DNA from: Cyclobacteriaceae bacterium | GTDB taxonomy: Bacteria > Bacteroidota > Bacteroidia > Cytophagales > Cyclobacteriaceae | Assembly (NCBI GenBank): GCA_019638255.1 | Contig: JAHBUD010000001.1 | Span: forward strand, 1,302,001 to 1,366,000 | Length of the DNA: 64,000 bases | Direction: 5' to 3' | Shown here: in pieces, positions 1 through 9,793 of the stretch | How positions within the stretch are numbered: position 1 is the first letter of the stretch | Layout of the letters: each line of letters starts with the position of its first letter | Translations under genes and position numbers: made by a program | The notes under the pieces: generated by a model | What the model was told of the DNA's origin: nothing | The model's database searches: none | Seen by the model: the letters and a program-made list of their open reading frames with translations, nothing else

Positions 1-2
1 AC

Positions 3-539
3 CCCCTAACCGATTTTAATCTTCCGTTGCATGACCATTTACGATGGCACGATAATACTTATGGCCCTTTGGCAGTAAAGTTGGTAGATAGCAGAGTTCA
101 TCAACGCAACATAACGTTTGAAGCGTATGAAAGGATTTTCAATAGTAAAACCATTAATTTATCTAAGTCGTTGATGGTGCTGAATGTACCGGTTATGGCT
201 TTATTTCTTTATGCTATGTTTTTTAAGAAGAGAAAGTTTTTTGCTGATCATTTTGTCTATTCATTATATCTCTTTTCCTTTTTGTTATTGATAGCCTGTA
301 TCTGGATCGGTTTCTTGAATGTTTATTTGTGGATCGGGCTGCCGGCTTACCAAGCCTTTTTACCTATCGGGTTGTTCCTGTTTTTGCTGTATTACATCAT
401 TCGCTCCATTCGTAAGTTTTACCAGGTTAAAGGGTTTATCGGCAATACTTTTGGAGCACTTGGTGTGCTGGCTTCACTTCTGATTACGATTTACAGCTAT
501 CGTTTTATCATGTTTGTAATCACCTTTGTAGCAACCTAA
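3..539 (+). CDS. DUF3667-like membrane protein, 5' end missing
   Basis: The reading frame is open from the first bases of the window, so this is the C-terminal part of a longer gene; the TTG at 27 need not be the start. At least four hydrophobic segments are visible (roughly residues 49-66, 75-97, 99-126 and 142-169 counted from the TTG). The stretch from KSLMVLNVPVMALFLY to FFADHFVYSLYLFSFLLL resembles the C-terminal membrane half of DUF3667 proteins, common in Bacteroidota, whose N-terminal cysteine motif would lie outside the window. The function of the family is unknown to me. It converges on rsgA with a 1-nt gap. Coding is certain; the family call is moderately sure. Confidence 0.7.
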   Translation, partial: PLTDFNLPLHDHLRWHDNTYGPLAVKLVDSRVHQRNITFEAYERIFNSKTINLSKSLMVLNVPVMALFLYAMFFKKRKFFADHFVYSLYLFSFLLLIACIWIGFLNVYLWIGLPAYQAFLPIGLFLFLLYYIIRSIRKFYQVKGFIGNTFGALGVLASLLITIYSYRFIMFVITFVAT

Positions 540-540
540 A

Positions 541-1455
541 CTATTTCCGGTTGTCTTCCCCTGAAAGCATGCTCAGGTAATTCACGTAACGACTTACAGC
601 AATCTCACCTTTCTCAACGGCATCCTTTACGGCACATACCGGTTCGTTGGCGTGCAGGCAACGATAGCCGAATTTACATTCAGCGCGTAAAGCGCGCATT
701 TCCGGAAAATGATCTGATAGTTCTTCTGGAGAAATGTTCACCAGTCCCCATTCTTTAATGCCTGGCGTGTCGATAACGAAAGTATGTTCATCCAGCTTAA
801 ACATTTCAGCAAATGTTGTGGTGTGTGTTCCTTTATCTGAAAAGTCTGAGAGTTCACCCGTTGATTGCCGGATATCAGGAGAGAGTTTATTAAGGAGTGT
901 TGATTTACCAACACCAGAGTGACCCGCCAGTAATGATGTTTTGCTGGCTAATAGTTGATTTACGGCCATCATCTCATCCGCAAGAGCTGATATTTTTATG
1001 CACATTATTCCAATTTTTTCGTAAACAGCAATCAATTGATCTTGAAGTGCGGCACTTTCCTCATCCAGCACATCCTGCTTATTAAAGATTAATGCCTGGG
1101 GGATATCATAGGCTTCTGCCGTTACCAAAAAACGGTCGATAAAGCCGGTTGAGGTACGAGGAAGAATCATCGTTACTACTAAAACAGCCTGATCAACATT
1201 GGCGGCCAACACGTGTGAGTGCCCTGTTTTTTTTACGGATTGCCTAAGGATATGATTTTTTCGTTCGTGTATAGCAGTAATAACACCTTCATGTTGCAGG
1301 TCATCAAGTTCTACATAATCGCCAACGGCAACCGGATTGGTTTCTTTGTAGCCTGCCAGCCGAAGTTTACCCCGTGTGCGGCACGTCAGCAGGCGCCCGT
1401 CATCGGTGTATACATCGTACCATAGACCGGCTGATCGTTTAACCAATCCTCTCAT
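541..1455 (-). CDS. rsgA: Ribosome small subunit-dependent GTPase RsgA
   Basis: This is a circularly permuted GTPase that helps late 30S subunit maturation in the cytoplasm. The 304-residue product has an N-terminal OB-fold region, then the G motifs in permuted order: G4 NKQD (125-128), G1 GHSGVGKST (178-186), G3 DTPG (229-232), and a C-terminal zinc knuckle with C260, C266, H268 and C274. The open frame extends upstream to 1542, but MRGLVK at 1455 is the natural family start, and its ATG overlaps the stop of waaA as ATGA, suggesting translational coupling. All expected motifs are intact. Confidence 0.95.
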   Translation of the reverse strand: MRGLVKRSAGLWYDVYTDDGRLLTCRTRGKLRLAGYKETNPVAVGDYVELDDLQHEGVITAIHERKNHILRQSVKKTGHSHVLAANVDQAVLVVTMILPRTSTGFIDRFLVTAEAYDIPQALIFNKQDVLDEESAALQDQLIAVYEKIGIMCIKISALADEMMAVNQLLASKTSLLAGHSGVGKSTLLNKLSPDIRQSTGELSDFSDKGTHTTTFAEMFKLDEHTFVIDTPGIKEWGLVNISPEELSDHFPEMRALRAECKFGYRCLHANEPVCAVKDAVEKGEIAVSRYVNYLSMLSGEDNRK

Positions 1456-2696
1456 ACTTTTACCAGTAAGGGCCTGCAGTAATCCATTATTTTTTCGGTT
1501 GCACCAAGGTTCTCTTCCACATATAGCCGGGTAACATCGCACGCCAGCAGGAAGTTTTCAGGTACGTTTACCGATTCGTATTTGGCCTTCATATCACGGT
1601 AATCACCTAACTCAAACGCACCACCTCGGTTAATCAAATCTATAGCCTCCTGGAATTTTTCGTAATTCTTATTGCCAAAGAAAACCGGAATACCGTAGCA
1701 AGCTGCCTCCAGTATGTTATGCAGGCCTTTTCCGAAAGCACCGCCTACATAGGCAAACTCGCCATAGCGGTATAGCCTGCCAAGCATACCTACGTTATCA
1801 ATGATCAGCACATGGTAATCCTCCAGGTTTCCCATCGCCTGGGAGTAGCGTATACTTTTAGTGTTCAATGCACCTTCAATCTCACTTAAAAATGCTTCGG
1901 TTACTTCATGAGGAGCGATGATGAATTTCAGACTGAAGTAATGTTCGTTAATAAATGGAATCAGTACGTCAAGGTCTTCGCGCCAGCAGCTACCGACCAC
2001 CATTACCTTTTCCATTCCTTTGAAGTTTTTGGCAATCGGAATTTCATTGTCTTGTTTTACCAGTTGATTAACCCGATCGAAGCGGGTATCGCCCGCCCGT
2101 GAGACATTTTTGATGTTAATCTCTTTCAGTAGCCGAACCGATTCGTCATTCTGGACAAAGAACCAGGAAAAGTTTTTCAGCATGTTTCGGTAAAACTCTC
2201 CATAGGATTTGAAGAATAGTTGCTGGGTGCGAAAAATAGCTGATATAGAAATGAGTGGGATGTTTCGTTTTTTTAACTCCTGTGTGTAAAAATTCCAGAA
2301 CTCATACTTCACAAAAATGACGAGTATGGGATTGGCGATGTCAATAAATTGGACGGCATTTTTTTGAGTGTCCCAAGGCAGGTAAAAAATGTAGTCGGCT
2401 TTAGTATAATTTTTTCTTACCTCATATCCCGATGGCGAGAAAAATGTAAGCAGAATTTTGTGTTTCGGGAATTCAGCTTTAATTTTTTCAATCACCGGAC
2501 GACCTTGCTCAAACTCACCCAGTGATGCACAATGTACCCATACAACTGGTTCATTTTCCTGTGCAAAAGCTTTTTGAAATCGCTTAAAAAAATTCCTTCT
2601 TCCGCTAACAAAAGCGTTGGCCTTGGCATCGAAATAGCCGACAACAAAGTACAGAAACCGGAGCAAGCCAATAGCAAGGGTATACAACAATGACAT
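1452..2696 (-). CDS. waaA: 3-deoxy-D-manno-octulosonic acid (Kdo) transferase
   Basis: This enzyme transfers Kdo from CMP-Kdo to the lipid A precursor on the cytoplasmic face of the inner membrane, so the organism makes LPS. The 414-residue protein starts with a short hydrophobic anchor (about 1-19) followed by the family motif WVHCASLGEFEQGRP, in which E61 sits where the catalytic acidic residue of KdtA proteins lies. The C-terminal half carries the GT-B glycosyltransferase part, with YVGGAFGKGLHNILEAA typical of Kdo transferases. The length is normal. It overlaps rsgA by 4 nt at its 3' end and is probably cotranscribed with it. Confidence 0.95.
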   Translation of the reverse strand: MSLLYTLAIGLLRFLYFVVGYFDAKANAFVSGRRNFFKRFQKAFAQENEPVVWVHCASLGEFEQGRPVIEKIKAEFPKHKILLTFFSPSGYEVRKNYTKADYIFYLPWDTQKNAVQFIDIANPILVIFVKYEFWNFYTQELKKRNIPLISISAIFRTQQLFFKSYGEFYRNMLKNFSWFFVQNDESVRLLKEINIKNVSRAGDTRFDRVNQLVKQDNEIPIAKNFKGMEKVMVVGSCWREDLDVLIPFINEHYFSLKFIIAPHEVTEAFLSEIEGALNTKSIRYSQAMGNLEDYHVLIIDNVGMLGRLYRYGEFAYVGGAFGKGLHNILEAACYGIPVFFGNKNYEKFQEAIDLINRGGAFELGDYRDMKAKYESVNVPENFLLACDVTRLYVEENLGATEKIMDYCRPLLVKV

Positions 2697-2828
2697 CTTA
2701 ACTCAAAAATAGGAACATTTAATATGGTGTTTGGCTTGCAGATTGCAAATAATTTTGAAACTTTTACTAATTGGGCTTACCAATTTTTACTTCATCGGAT
2801 GTATACATCAAATCTTAACCAAGGGTAT

Positions 2829-3887
2829 ATGAAGCTTATGTACAAGTTATTCTTTTGCATTTCAACTGTGCTATTGTCTTCACTGTCGTTTACCGTAAAA
2901 GCACAAGGGGAGGAGAACATTATTAAATTCCTGAATGCCGGTGTTGAAGATGGAGGCAAACTGATTACAGCTTACGTTTCACCATTTGTAGAGGGTTTTT
3001 CCTATGCCCTGAATGGTGCGTGGTTTCATACGGCAAAGCCCCATAAAACGTTGGGGTTTGATATTAACATTGCCGTTACGCCTGTATTTATTCCATCATC
3101 AAGAGATTTTTTCAACGCAAATGAGATTGGGTTAAGCCAGTACACACAAATTATTGAACCTGCCAGCGGTATGGCGCCAAGCATTATTGGGCCGAAGGAC
3201 AAAACAACCTATGCAACGGATGTAGATCAAGACGGTGTTTTTGATGTTACCTACAGCGGACCTGAAGGACTGAATTTGCGCAACACCATCAATGTAGCTC
3301 CGGTGGGCTCTCCGATGATACAGTTAGGTGTTGGGGTGTTTAAAAACACTGACCTAATGATTCGTTTCTCCCCAGAAGTAAAAATTAGCAACAGTACTGC
3401 GAAGCTGTTGGGCTTTGGTTTAAAGCATGATATTAAGCAACACATACCCGGTATTAAAATGCTGCCGTTTGATCTTTCGGTGATGGCGGGGTATACCGCA
3501 TTTGAAGGGGTAACCGATTTGTCGGGTAATGCAGAGTTTCCGCCAATTCAAGGTAATACAAACCCTCAGGAAGCCATATATAAATTCAACGCCTTCTTGA
3601 TCGAAGCGCTTGTATCAAAGAAAATTTCCTTCCTTACCTTTTTTGGAGGTGTGGGTTACAACGGCATCAAAACAAATGCAGATATCAAGGGTAGCTATAG
3701 TATTTTGGGTGGCCAATCCAACGGTGGCTTTGATTTGGTCAATCCCTATTCGGCAGAGTTCAAACATAATAGCATGCGCCTTGATTTAGGTATGCGCATG
3801 AACATCCTTGCCTTTTACCTGTATGGAAACTACTCTATTCAGGAATTTAATGCACTTACCGTTGGCTTAGGCTTTACATTCCGGTAA
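2829..3887 (+). CDS. DUF6588 family secreted or outer-membrane protein
   Basis: I choose the ATG at 2829 (MKLMYKLFF) because it places a clean signal peptide (hydrophobic core about residues 5-20, cut near KAQG) at the N-terminus; the open frame extends upstream to 2724 but those residues look non-coding. The mature part is rich in Gly, Asn and alternating hydrophobic residues and ends in an aromatic residue (GLGFTFR), as in outer-membrane beta-barrels. The beginning (FLNAGVEDGGKLITAYVSPF) matches the DUF6588 family of Bacteroidota. The role is unknown. It is monocistronic, followed by a terminator. Confidence 0.8.
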   Translation: MKLMYKLFFCISTVLLSSLSFTVKAQGEENIIKFLNAGVEDGGKLITAYVSPFVEGFSYALNGAWFHTAKPHKTLGFDINIAVTPVFIPSSRDFFNANEIGLSQYTQIIEPASGMAPSIIGPKDKTTYATDVDQDGVFDVTYSGPEGLNLRNTINVAPVGSPMIQLGVGVFKNTDLMIRFSPEVKISNSTAKLLGFGLKHDIKQHIPGIKMLPFDLSVMAGYTAFEGVTDLSGNAEFPPIQGNTNPQEAIYKFNAFLIEALVSKKISFLTFFGGVGYNGIKTNADIKGSYSILGGQSNGGFDLVNPYSAEFKHNSMRLDLGMRMNILAFYLYGNYSIQEFNALTVGLGFTFR

Positions 3888-3911
3888 TAGCAGAAGAATC
3901 AAACATATCAG

Positions 3912-3940
3912 AAGCTCCTCATGAGGGAGCTTTTGTTTTT
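3912..3940 (+). terminator. Rho-independent terminator after the DUF6588 gene
   Basis: A 7-bp stem AAGCTCC / GGAGCTT (3912-3918 with 3926-3932) is followed by TTGTTTTT. It lies 25 nt past the stop codon at 3887 and before the symporter gene. Confidence 0.8.
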
Positions 3941-4018
3941 AATTGCCGATCAAAACTTGTTGGTCTGACACGTGGGTTTTTTCTATCTTCAGCATAATAA
4001 AAACCAAATAGCCCGTTC

Positions 4019-4897
4019 ATGCAAGCCAATATCTTTACTGAAGTGTTCCTGCCCATAGCCCTTGGTATCATAATGCTGGGTATGGGTTTGTCACTTACAC
4101 TAGATGATTTTAAGCGAATAGCGCTCTTTCCAAAGGCTACTATTGTTGGACTGTTTTGTCAGTTGGTATTGTTGCCGTTGATTGCATTTGGCATGCTTCA
4201 ACTTTTTAGTTTACCGGCTGAGCTGGCTGTAGGCGTAATGTTGCTTGCTTTCTGTCCGGGTGGTGCAACTTCAAACCTGCTTTCAAACCTCGCACGAGCG
4301 GATGTTGCCTTATCGATAACACTCACGGCCATCTCCAGCATGATAACAGTATTCACGATTCCATTTTTTATAAACCTCTCCATGGAATATTTTATTGGAG
4401 AAGGCAAGTATGTGGAGTTGCCGGTTCTCCGAACCATGCTACAGATTATTGTTATTACCATTATACCGGTCACGATAGGTATGCTGTTGCGATGGAAATC
4501 GCCAGCCTTATCGCAGCGTGCGGAGAAACCCGTAAAAGTTGCGTCTGCTATTTTTATTACCCTTATTATATTCGGTGCCATTATGAAAGAACGGGAGCAC
4601 CTGGTTGAATTTTTTGCACAGGTAGGTTCAATTACACTGCTTATCAATCTTTTAATTCTTGCACTAGCTTATGGAATAGGTAAATTATTTAAACTAAGCC
4701 ATCCTCAACGTTCAGCTTTGGCTATTGAATCGGGAATTCAAAACGGTACGTTGGCCATTGCCATAGCCACCAGTAGTATGCTGCTCAATAATTCGCAAAT
4801 GTCGATACCTGCCGCCATTTACTCCTTGATCATGTTCGTAACCGGTGGTCTGGCAGTTTATTTGTTTAGTCGCACGTTTATGTTCGATAAAGCATAA
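4019..4897 (+). CDS. Bile acid:sodium symporter family (BASS/SBF) transporter
   Basis: A 292-residue polytopic inner-membrane protein with about nine membrane segments. The family signature AFCPGGATSNLLSNLARA is at about residues 77-94, and ESGIQNGTLAIAIA near residue 240 matches the second broken-helix region. These two crossover regions hold sodium sites in characterised members. In bacteria such proteins carry organic acids or sterol-like anions, and the substrate cannot be told from sequence. It is a single gene; its stop codon overlaps the A-run that serves as the T-tract of the opposing rny terminator. Confidence 0.9.
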   Translation: MQANIFTEVFLPIALGIIMLGMGLSLTLDDFKRIALFPKATIVGLFCQLVLLPLIAFGMLQLFSLPAELAVGVMLLAFCPGGATSNLLSNLARADVALSITLTAISSMITVFTIPFFINLSMEYFIGEGKYVELPVLRTMLQIIVITIIPVTIGMLLRWKSPALSQRAEKPVKVASAIFITLIIFGAIMKEREHLVEFFAQVGSITLLINLLILALAYGIGKLFKLSHPQRSALAIESGIQNGTLAIAIATSSMLLNNSQMSIPAAIYSLIMFVTGGLAVYLFSRTFMFDKA

Positions 4898-4921
4898 AAA
4901 AAGCTCCAGGTTACTGAAGCT
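4896..4921 (-). terminator. Terminator of the pheT-zapA-rny cluster
   Basis: On the minus strand the RNA forms an 8-bp stem AGCTTCAG / CTGGAGCT (one G-U pair, loop TAAC) followed by a run of T. On the plus strand the same hairpin has a C-A mismatch, so it serves mainly the minus-strand genes ending with rny. Confidence 0.8.
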
Positions 4922-4948
4922 ATTTTGTGCGTTTAAATTTCTGCTAGT

Positions 4949-6517
4949 TTACTTCGCGTAAGCCACAGAGCGCATTTCCCGGATTACGGTTACTTTAATT
5001 TGCCCAGGGTATTGCATGTCGCGTTCAATTTTTTGTGATATATCGAAGCTAAGTTGGCTGGCCCGGTCATCGGTTACTTTTTCTGCGTCCAGTATAACCC
5101 TCAACTCCCTGCCTGCCTGAATGGCGTAGCACTTTTCCACACCATCAAAGCTGCTGGCCAGCTCTTCCAGTTCACGAAGGCGTTTAATATACTGTTCCAT
5201 TACTTCGCGCCTTGCGCCTGGTCGTGCGCCACTCAGTGCATCACAAGCCTGCACAATGGGTGAAATTGGGCTGGTCATTTCAATCTCATCGTGGTGCGCG
5301 CCAATGGCGTTGCAAATCACAGGATGTTCTTTGTATTTCTGGGCCAACTCCATACCGGCAATAGCATGGGGTTTTTCCAATTCTTCGGGCCATACCTTGC
5401 CGATGTCGTGCAAGAGTCCGGCACGTTTAGCTTGCTTTACGTTTAAACCAAGCTCAGAGGCCATGATGGCACACAGGTTGGCAACTTCACGTGAGTGCTG
5501 TAATAAATTCTGTCCGTAAGATGAACGGAAACGCATGCGTCCCACCATTTTTACTAACTCAGGATGCAACCCATGAATACCCAGGTCGATCACTGTTCGC
5601 TCCCCGGTTTCTACAATTTCATCTTCAATATTCTTGGATGTTTTGGCAACGATTTCTTCAATACGTGCCGGGTGGATACGACCATCCTGCACGAGGCGGT
5701 GCAATGAAAGCCGGGCAATTTCTCTTCGAACCGGATCAAAACCTGAAATGATAATGGCTTCGGGGGTATCGTCAACAATAATCTCTACTCCGGTAGCAGC
5801 TTCCAGTGCACGGATATTTCGGCCCTCACGCCCAATAATCTTACCCTTAATGTCATCGCTTTCGATGTTGAAAACGGAAACACAGTTTTCAATGGCGTGT
5901 TCGGTTGCTGTGCGTTGTATGGTTGTCAATACAATTTTTCGGGCTTCCTTGGTGGCCGATAGTTTGGCCTGTTCCATGATGTCCTTGATGTAGGATGATG
6001 CACGGGTTTGTGCTTCGTCCTTCAGTGATGCAACTAACTGTTCACGTGCTTCCTCAGCCGTTAGTTTTGAAATATTTTCAAGGATTTCAATTTTTTGCTC
6101 ATTAAAGCGATCAAGCTCTTCTTTGCGCTTTTTTACCAGATCAAGCTGGTGTGCCAGGTTTTGTTGGGTTTCGGTAAGATCGGCTTCTTTTCGCTTTACC
6201 TGCTCCAGCTCACGGTTAACCTGTTGCTCGCGTTGCTTAATTTTTTGTTCATTGGAGATGATTTGGCTCTTCTTGCGGTTGGCCTCTTCTTCAAACTCAG
6301 ATTTCATCTTGAGGATCTTCTCCTTGGCTTCAATAATCTTATCCTTTTTAAGGTTTTCGGAAGCTATTTCTGCTTCTTTCAGGATTAGTTTGGCTTTGGC
6401 GTCAGCCTCTTTCTGCCTCCTGTTGTACTTGCGCTTGTAGAGCAGGGTTCCAAAGCCGAGCCCTATTACAATGGAGCCCAGTACACTGGCAGCGATAATT
6501 ATAGCTAATTCAGACAT
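4949..6517 (-). CDS. rny: Ribonuclease Y
   Basis: A membrane-anchored endoribonuclease that starts mRNA turnover. The 522 residues contain an N-terminal transmembrane helix (about 2-25), a long charged coiled coil (about 30-160), a KH RNA-binding domain with [20 protein letters not shown] (about 230-249), and an HD domain with the metal-binding pair in AGLLHDIGK and a following AHHDE. Length and order match the family. It is the last gene of the minus-strand cluster pheT / coiled-coil gene / zapA / rny, 63 nt after zapA. Confidence 0.97.
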   Translation of the reverse strand: MSELAIIIAASVLGSIVIGLGFGTLLYKRKYNRRQKEADAKAKLILKEAEIASENLKKDKIIEAKEKILKMKSEFEEEANRKKSQIISNEQKIKQREQQVNRELEQVKRKEADLTETQQNLAHQLDLVKKRKEELDRFNEQKIEILENISKLTAEEAREQLVASLKDEAQTRASSYIKDIMEQAKLSATKEARKIVLTTIQRTATEHAIENCVSVFNIESDDIKGKIIGREGRNIRALEAATGVEIIVDDTPEAIIISGFDPVRREIARLSLHRLVQDGRIHPARIEEIVAKTSKNIEDEIVETGERTVIDLGIHGLHPELVKMVGRMRFRSSYGQNLLQHSREVANLCAIMASELGLNVKQAKRAGLLHDIGKVWPEELEKPHAIAGMELAQKYKEHPVICNAIGAHHDEIEMTSPISPIVQACDALSGARPGARREVMEQYIKRLRELEELASSFDGVEKCYAIQAGRELRVILDAEKVTDDRASQLSFDISQKIERDMQYPGQIKVTVIREMRSVAYAK

Positions 6518-6580
6518 ACACGTGTTGTTATGGGTTAATGAATACCCGGAAGTACTACACAGTATGGAAGGAGAGGAGCA

Positions 6581-6868
6581 TTAAAGAATTGACTGGGAAA
6601 CGAGGTAGTTCAATTGATTTACTTTTTCGAATACATTTTGGTCAATTTCCTGATGATTTTCTTCAGTTTTCATTTTTTCAACTAAACTGTCAAACGCCAC
6701 CATGGCCAGCAGATCTTGTTTATCGTCAAGGCCGAACTGTTCTCTGTAAGCTTTTAATTTTTCATTTATCAGGCGGCTTGCGGTTCTTACCCTTTCCTCT
6801 TCGTGTGCTTTCACCTTCATGGGGTAATCACGATCCGCAATTTTAATTCGTATTGATAGTTCCTCCAT
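6581..6868 (-). CDS. zapA: Cell division protein ZapA
   Basis: A 95-residue protein of the ZapA family, which binds and bundles FtsZ at the division site. The start SIRIKIADRDYPMKV, the segment EEERVRTASRLINEKL and the DLLAMVAFDSLVEKM region are typical of the dimerising N-terminal domain and first coiled coil. It sits between a small coiled-coil gene and rny, a frequent arrangement in Bacteroidota. Confidence 0.9.
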   Translation of the reverse strand: MEELSIRIKIADRDYPMKVKAHEEERVRTASRLINEKLKAYREQFGLDDKQDLLAMVAFDSLVEKMKTEENHQEIDQNVFEKVNQLNYLVSQSIL

Positions 6869-6888
6869 TTAAATGTTCTTACAGTTTA

Positions 6889-7185
6889 CTATCGGCTTAG
6901 ATAAGCGATACACTTATCAATTTCCAGTATATACTCGTCCACTTTTCTTTTCAGCTCCGAAACACTTCCGTCTTCCGGACTTATATTATCCACAATTTTA
7001 GAGATTTTAATTTGATTTTTAAAATTAAGCATTTGCTCATCACGACTGTGGATACCCGTTCTAAGCTCCTGATTTTCAGTTTTTAATGAATTGATTTCAG
7101 CTTTCAGTTTCTTGTGCTCGTTTACCAGCACCAAAATTTTTCGTTCCAAGCCACTGAGGTTGGATTTCAAAAGTTCCTGGTTCAT
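6889..7185 (-). CDS. Small coiled-coil protein upstream of zapA
   Basis: A 98-residue protein made almost wholly of heptad-like helix (LKSNLSGLERKILVLVNEHK, then a second helix to the C-terminus YLSR). It has no recognisable catalytic motif. Its size and place directly before zapA (20 nt) suggest a ZapB-like or division-associated partner, but this is inference from context only. Confidence 0.75.
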   Translation of the reverse strand: MNQELLKSNLSGLERKILVLVNEHKKLKAEINSLKTENQELRTGIHSRDEQMLNFKNQIKISKIVDNISPEDGSVSELKRKVDEYILEIDKCIAYLSR

Positions 7186-7252
7186 GAAATACAGTTTTCA
7201 GGTTTACTGTTCAGGCCGTTGCACTTCATTTTTCGGCAGAACACAATCATTT

Positions 7253-9664
7253 TTATTTTCTAATTACAGCACCAAGTTTTTGCTCAAAAGCCATCATCAG
7301 ACGCTGCATGGTTTGATCAATCTCCTCATCCGTAAGGGTTTTAGATTCATCCAGCAAGGTGAAACCGAGTGCATAGGCTTTTTTGTCTTGCGGGATTTTA
7401 TCCCCCTCGTATACATCAAATGTAATGATTTCCCGTATTAGTCGCTTCTCTGTGCTGAGCACCAACTTCTGAACGTCTTCAAAGCTCACGTTTCTATCCA
7501 GTACGAGCGACAAATCTCTCCGCACTTCGGGGTATTTTGGCACCTCCGTCACTACTAACTTAGGGTTTGCCTTGTTGAAAAGCAAGTGTGTGTTCAGCTC
7601 GGCATAAAATATATCCTGCTTGATGCCGAATTCTTTCTGTAATGCTGTTTTAACTTTTCCATATTTGCCAACAAGTTGGTTGGATATGCTCAGTCGCACG
7701 GAATAATCGAACAATGGATCAGAAATAGTTTGTTGCTTGATGCCGTTTAAACCAACCCTTTCGATCAGCTGATAGACAAACTGTGCCATGGAATAGAATG
7801 AGACCTGGGCAGTTTTGTTTTGCCAGTTCTCGGTTTCCGTATTCCCGCTAAGGAATAAGGCTAACTTTTCTTCCTCGTGATACTTTCCATTCTCGTTGAA
7901 ATAAATTTTTCCAAACTCGTACAGCTTCAGGTCTTTTTGCTTTCGATTGATGTTGTAGGCGCAAACTTCCAACCCGGTAAATAACATGGTTTGCCGTAAT
8001 ACGCCTTGCTCTTCGCTGAGTTTGTTTAAGATGTGAACAGGTTCACCCTTAAAAGTTAACTTGTGTTTGGTTTGCCAGGCTTCGTTGGTGAGTGAGTTGG
8101 TCCATATTTCGTAAAAGCCATTGTTTACCAGTAGGCTGCCTAGCGTGTTTTTAAATTTATTGATATCATTTATCGGAAATTCTGCGATATAATCTGAGCC
8201 CGCTGATTCTTTCAGCTCTATGTTGTTGAATCCATAGATCCGCAAAATCTCTTCAACAATATCAGCCTCCTGAATTACATCAACCCGATAGGGTGGAACG
8301 GAAACAGTATATCCATCGTCAGACGAATCAATTATCTTGATGTCAAGCCGATCGAGTATTTCAATTACTTCTTGTCTTGGAATTGCTTTGCCAATCAGTC
8401 GGTTAACATTTTTATCTTTTACCAGTATCGTTCTGTTTTTTATTTCGACCGGGTATTCATCAACAACCTCAGAAGAGATCACACCTCCGGCAATCTCTTT
8501 TATCAACAGCGCTGCTCGCTTTAAGGCGTACACCGTCATGTTTGGATCGGTGCCACGTTCGAACCGGAAGGAAGCATCCGTTTTTAATGCGTGGTGCATC
8601 GAAGTTTTACGAATGTAATCCGGTGAGAAGTATGCGCTTTCGAGAAAGATGTTTTTTGTTTTTTCTGTTATCCCCGACTTTAATCCACCAAATACTCCGG
8701 CAATGCACATGCCTTCCTGCGCGTTGCAGATCATCAGGTCATTGGCTTGCAGTTTTCGTTCTTTTCCGTCAAGGGTAATAAAGGATGTTTCTTGCGGAAG
8801 TGTTTTAATGATCACTTTATTTCCGGTGATTTCATCCGCATCGAAAGCATGCAGCGGTTGACCGGTTTCGTGAAGCACATAGTTGGTGATGTCAACAATG
8901 TTATTGATTGGTGCGATGCCAATGGCCTGAAGCCTGTTTTTTAACCATGTAGGCGATTCGGCCACGGTAATTCCCGAAAGCGTCAGCCCGGAATACCGTG
9001 GACATGCCGCAGCATTTTCTACTGCTAATGAAATTTGAAGATTATGATTGTCAATGCTAAAAGCTTCAACGGAGGGCTGGAGTATTTCCCTGTTCAGAGC
9101 TGCTTTAATGTCGCGTGCCACACCCATGTGCGAGGCAGCATCAGCACGGTTGGGGGTTAGCCCGATTTCAATGCTGTAATCGGTTTGAATATTGTAATGT
9201 ACGGATGCTGGTGTTCCATTGGGCAGTGAAGTTTCAAGCACAATAATGCCATCGTGGTTATCACCCAGTCCGATTTCATCTTCGGCACAGATCATGCCCT
9301 CGGATTGCTCACCTCTGATTTTTGTAGATTTTATTGTAAACGACTCACCTTCGAAAGGATAAAGCGCTGTACCCGGCAGGGCAACTATTACCTTTTGGCC
9401 TGCGCGCACATTGGCCGCCCCGCAAACTATGGGAAGCACTTTTCCGCCTACATCAACTGTTGTTATGGATAGTTTATCAGCATTGGGATGTTTAGAACAG
9501 GTGATCACTTCGCCAATGACGAGTCCCTCCAGCCCACCTTTTACGGTGGAAAACTGTTCAATGTGTTCAACTTCAAGTCCAGTGCCGGTAAGCACCTGCC
9601 CGATTTCTTCAGGTGATTCGGGGATGTTGATATAGTCTTTTAGCCAGTTATAGGAAATGGTCAT
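7253..9664 (-). CDS. pheT: Phenylalanine--tRNA ligase beta subunit
   Basis: The beta chain of the alpha2-beta2 synthetase. The 803 residues contain an EMAP-like tRNA-binding domain (about 40-150; GLVIGEVITCSKHPNADKLS), the B3/B4 editing domain (about 210-370), the B5 domain (about 400-470), the catalytic-like core, and a C-terminal FDX-ACB anticodon-binding domain starting near VPKYPEVRRDLSLVLDR. The length is usual. pheS is not in the window, as is common in this phylum. It heads the cluster that continues to rny. Confidence 0.97.
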   Translation of the reverse strand: MTISYNWLKDYINIPESPEEIGQVLTGTGLEVEHIEQFSTVKGGLEGLVIGEVITCSKHPNADKLSITTVDVGGKVLPIVCGAANVRAGQKVIVALPGTALYPFEGESFTIKSTKIRGEQSEGMICAEDEIGLGDNHDGIIVLETSLPNGTPASVHYNIQTDYSIEIGLTPNRADAASHMGVARDIKAALNREILQPSVEAFSIDNHNLQISLAVENAAACPRYSGLTLSGITVAESPTWLKNRLQAIGIAPINNIVDITNYVLHETGQPLHAFDADEITGNKVIIKTLPQETSFITLDGKERKLQANDLMICNAQEGMCIAGVFGGLKSGITEKTKNIFLESAYFSPDYIRKTSMHHALKTDASFRFERGTDPNMTVYALKRAALLIKEIAGGVISSEVVDEYPVEIKNRTILVKDKNVNRLIGKAIPRQEVIEILDRLDIKIIDSSDDGYTVSVPPYRVDVIQEADIVEEILRIYGFNNIELKESAGSDYIAEFPINDINKFKNTLGSLLVNNGFYEIWTNSLTNEAWQTKHKLTFKGEPVHILNKLSEEQGVLRQTMLFTGLEVCAYNINRKQKDLKLYEFGKIYFNENGKYHEEEKLALFLSGNTETENWQNKTAQVSFYSMAQFVYQLIERVGLNGIKQQTISDPLFDYSVRLSISNQLVGKYGKVKTALQKEFGIKQDIFYAELNTHLLFNKANPKLVVTEVPKYPEVRRDLSLVLDRNVSFEDVQKLVLSTEKRLIREIITFDVYEGDKIPQDKKAYALGFTLLDESKTLTDEEIDQTMQRLMMAFEQKLGAVIRK

Positions 9665-9693
9665 CGATTAAGGCCGGTTAATCGACAAAAGTA
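9664..9693 (-). promoter_or_regulatory. pheT -7 promoter box and start-site palindrome
   Basis: On the minus strand TACTTTTG (9693-9686) is a perfect match to the Bacteroidota -7 element TAnnTTTG; no good -33 TTTG is seen at the ideal distance. Between it and the ATG lies the inverted repeat CGATTAA-GGCCGG-TTAATCG (9664-9683), which would form a hairpin covering almost the whole short leader next to the start codon. Confidence 0.55.
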
Positions 9694-9793
9694 CAGAAAA
9701 GGTGGGGAAATCCATCCGTAGTTAGCTAACTGACTAGCCTGATTCGTTAGCCTGCGATTATTTGCCGAAAGCTTTCAACATAAGATGCTGAAA

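Noticed and set aside
4198..4647. 149-codon ORF antisense to the bile acid symporter gene
   Set aside because: Mirror frame of a membrane protein gene; the plus-strand product has clear family motifs.
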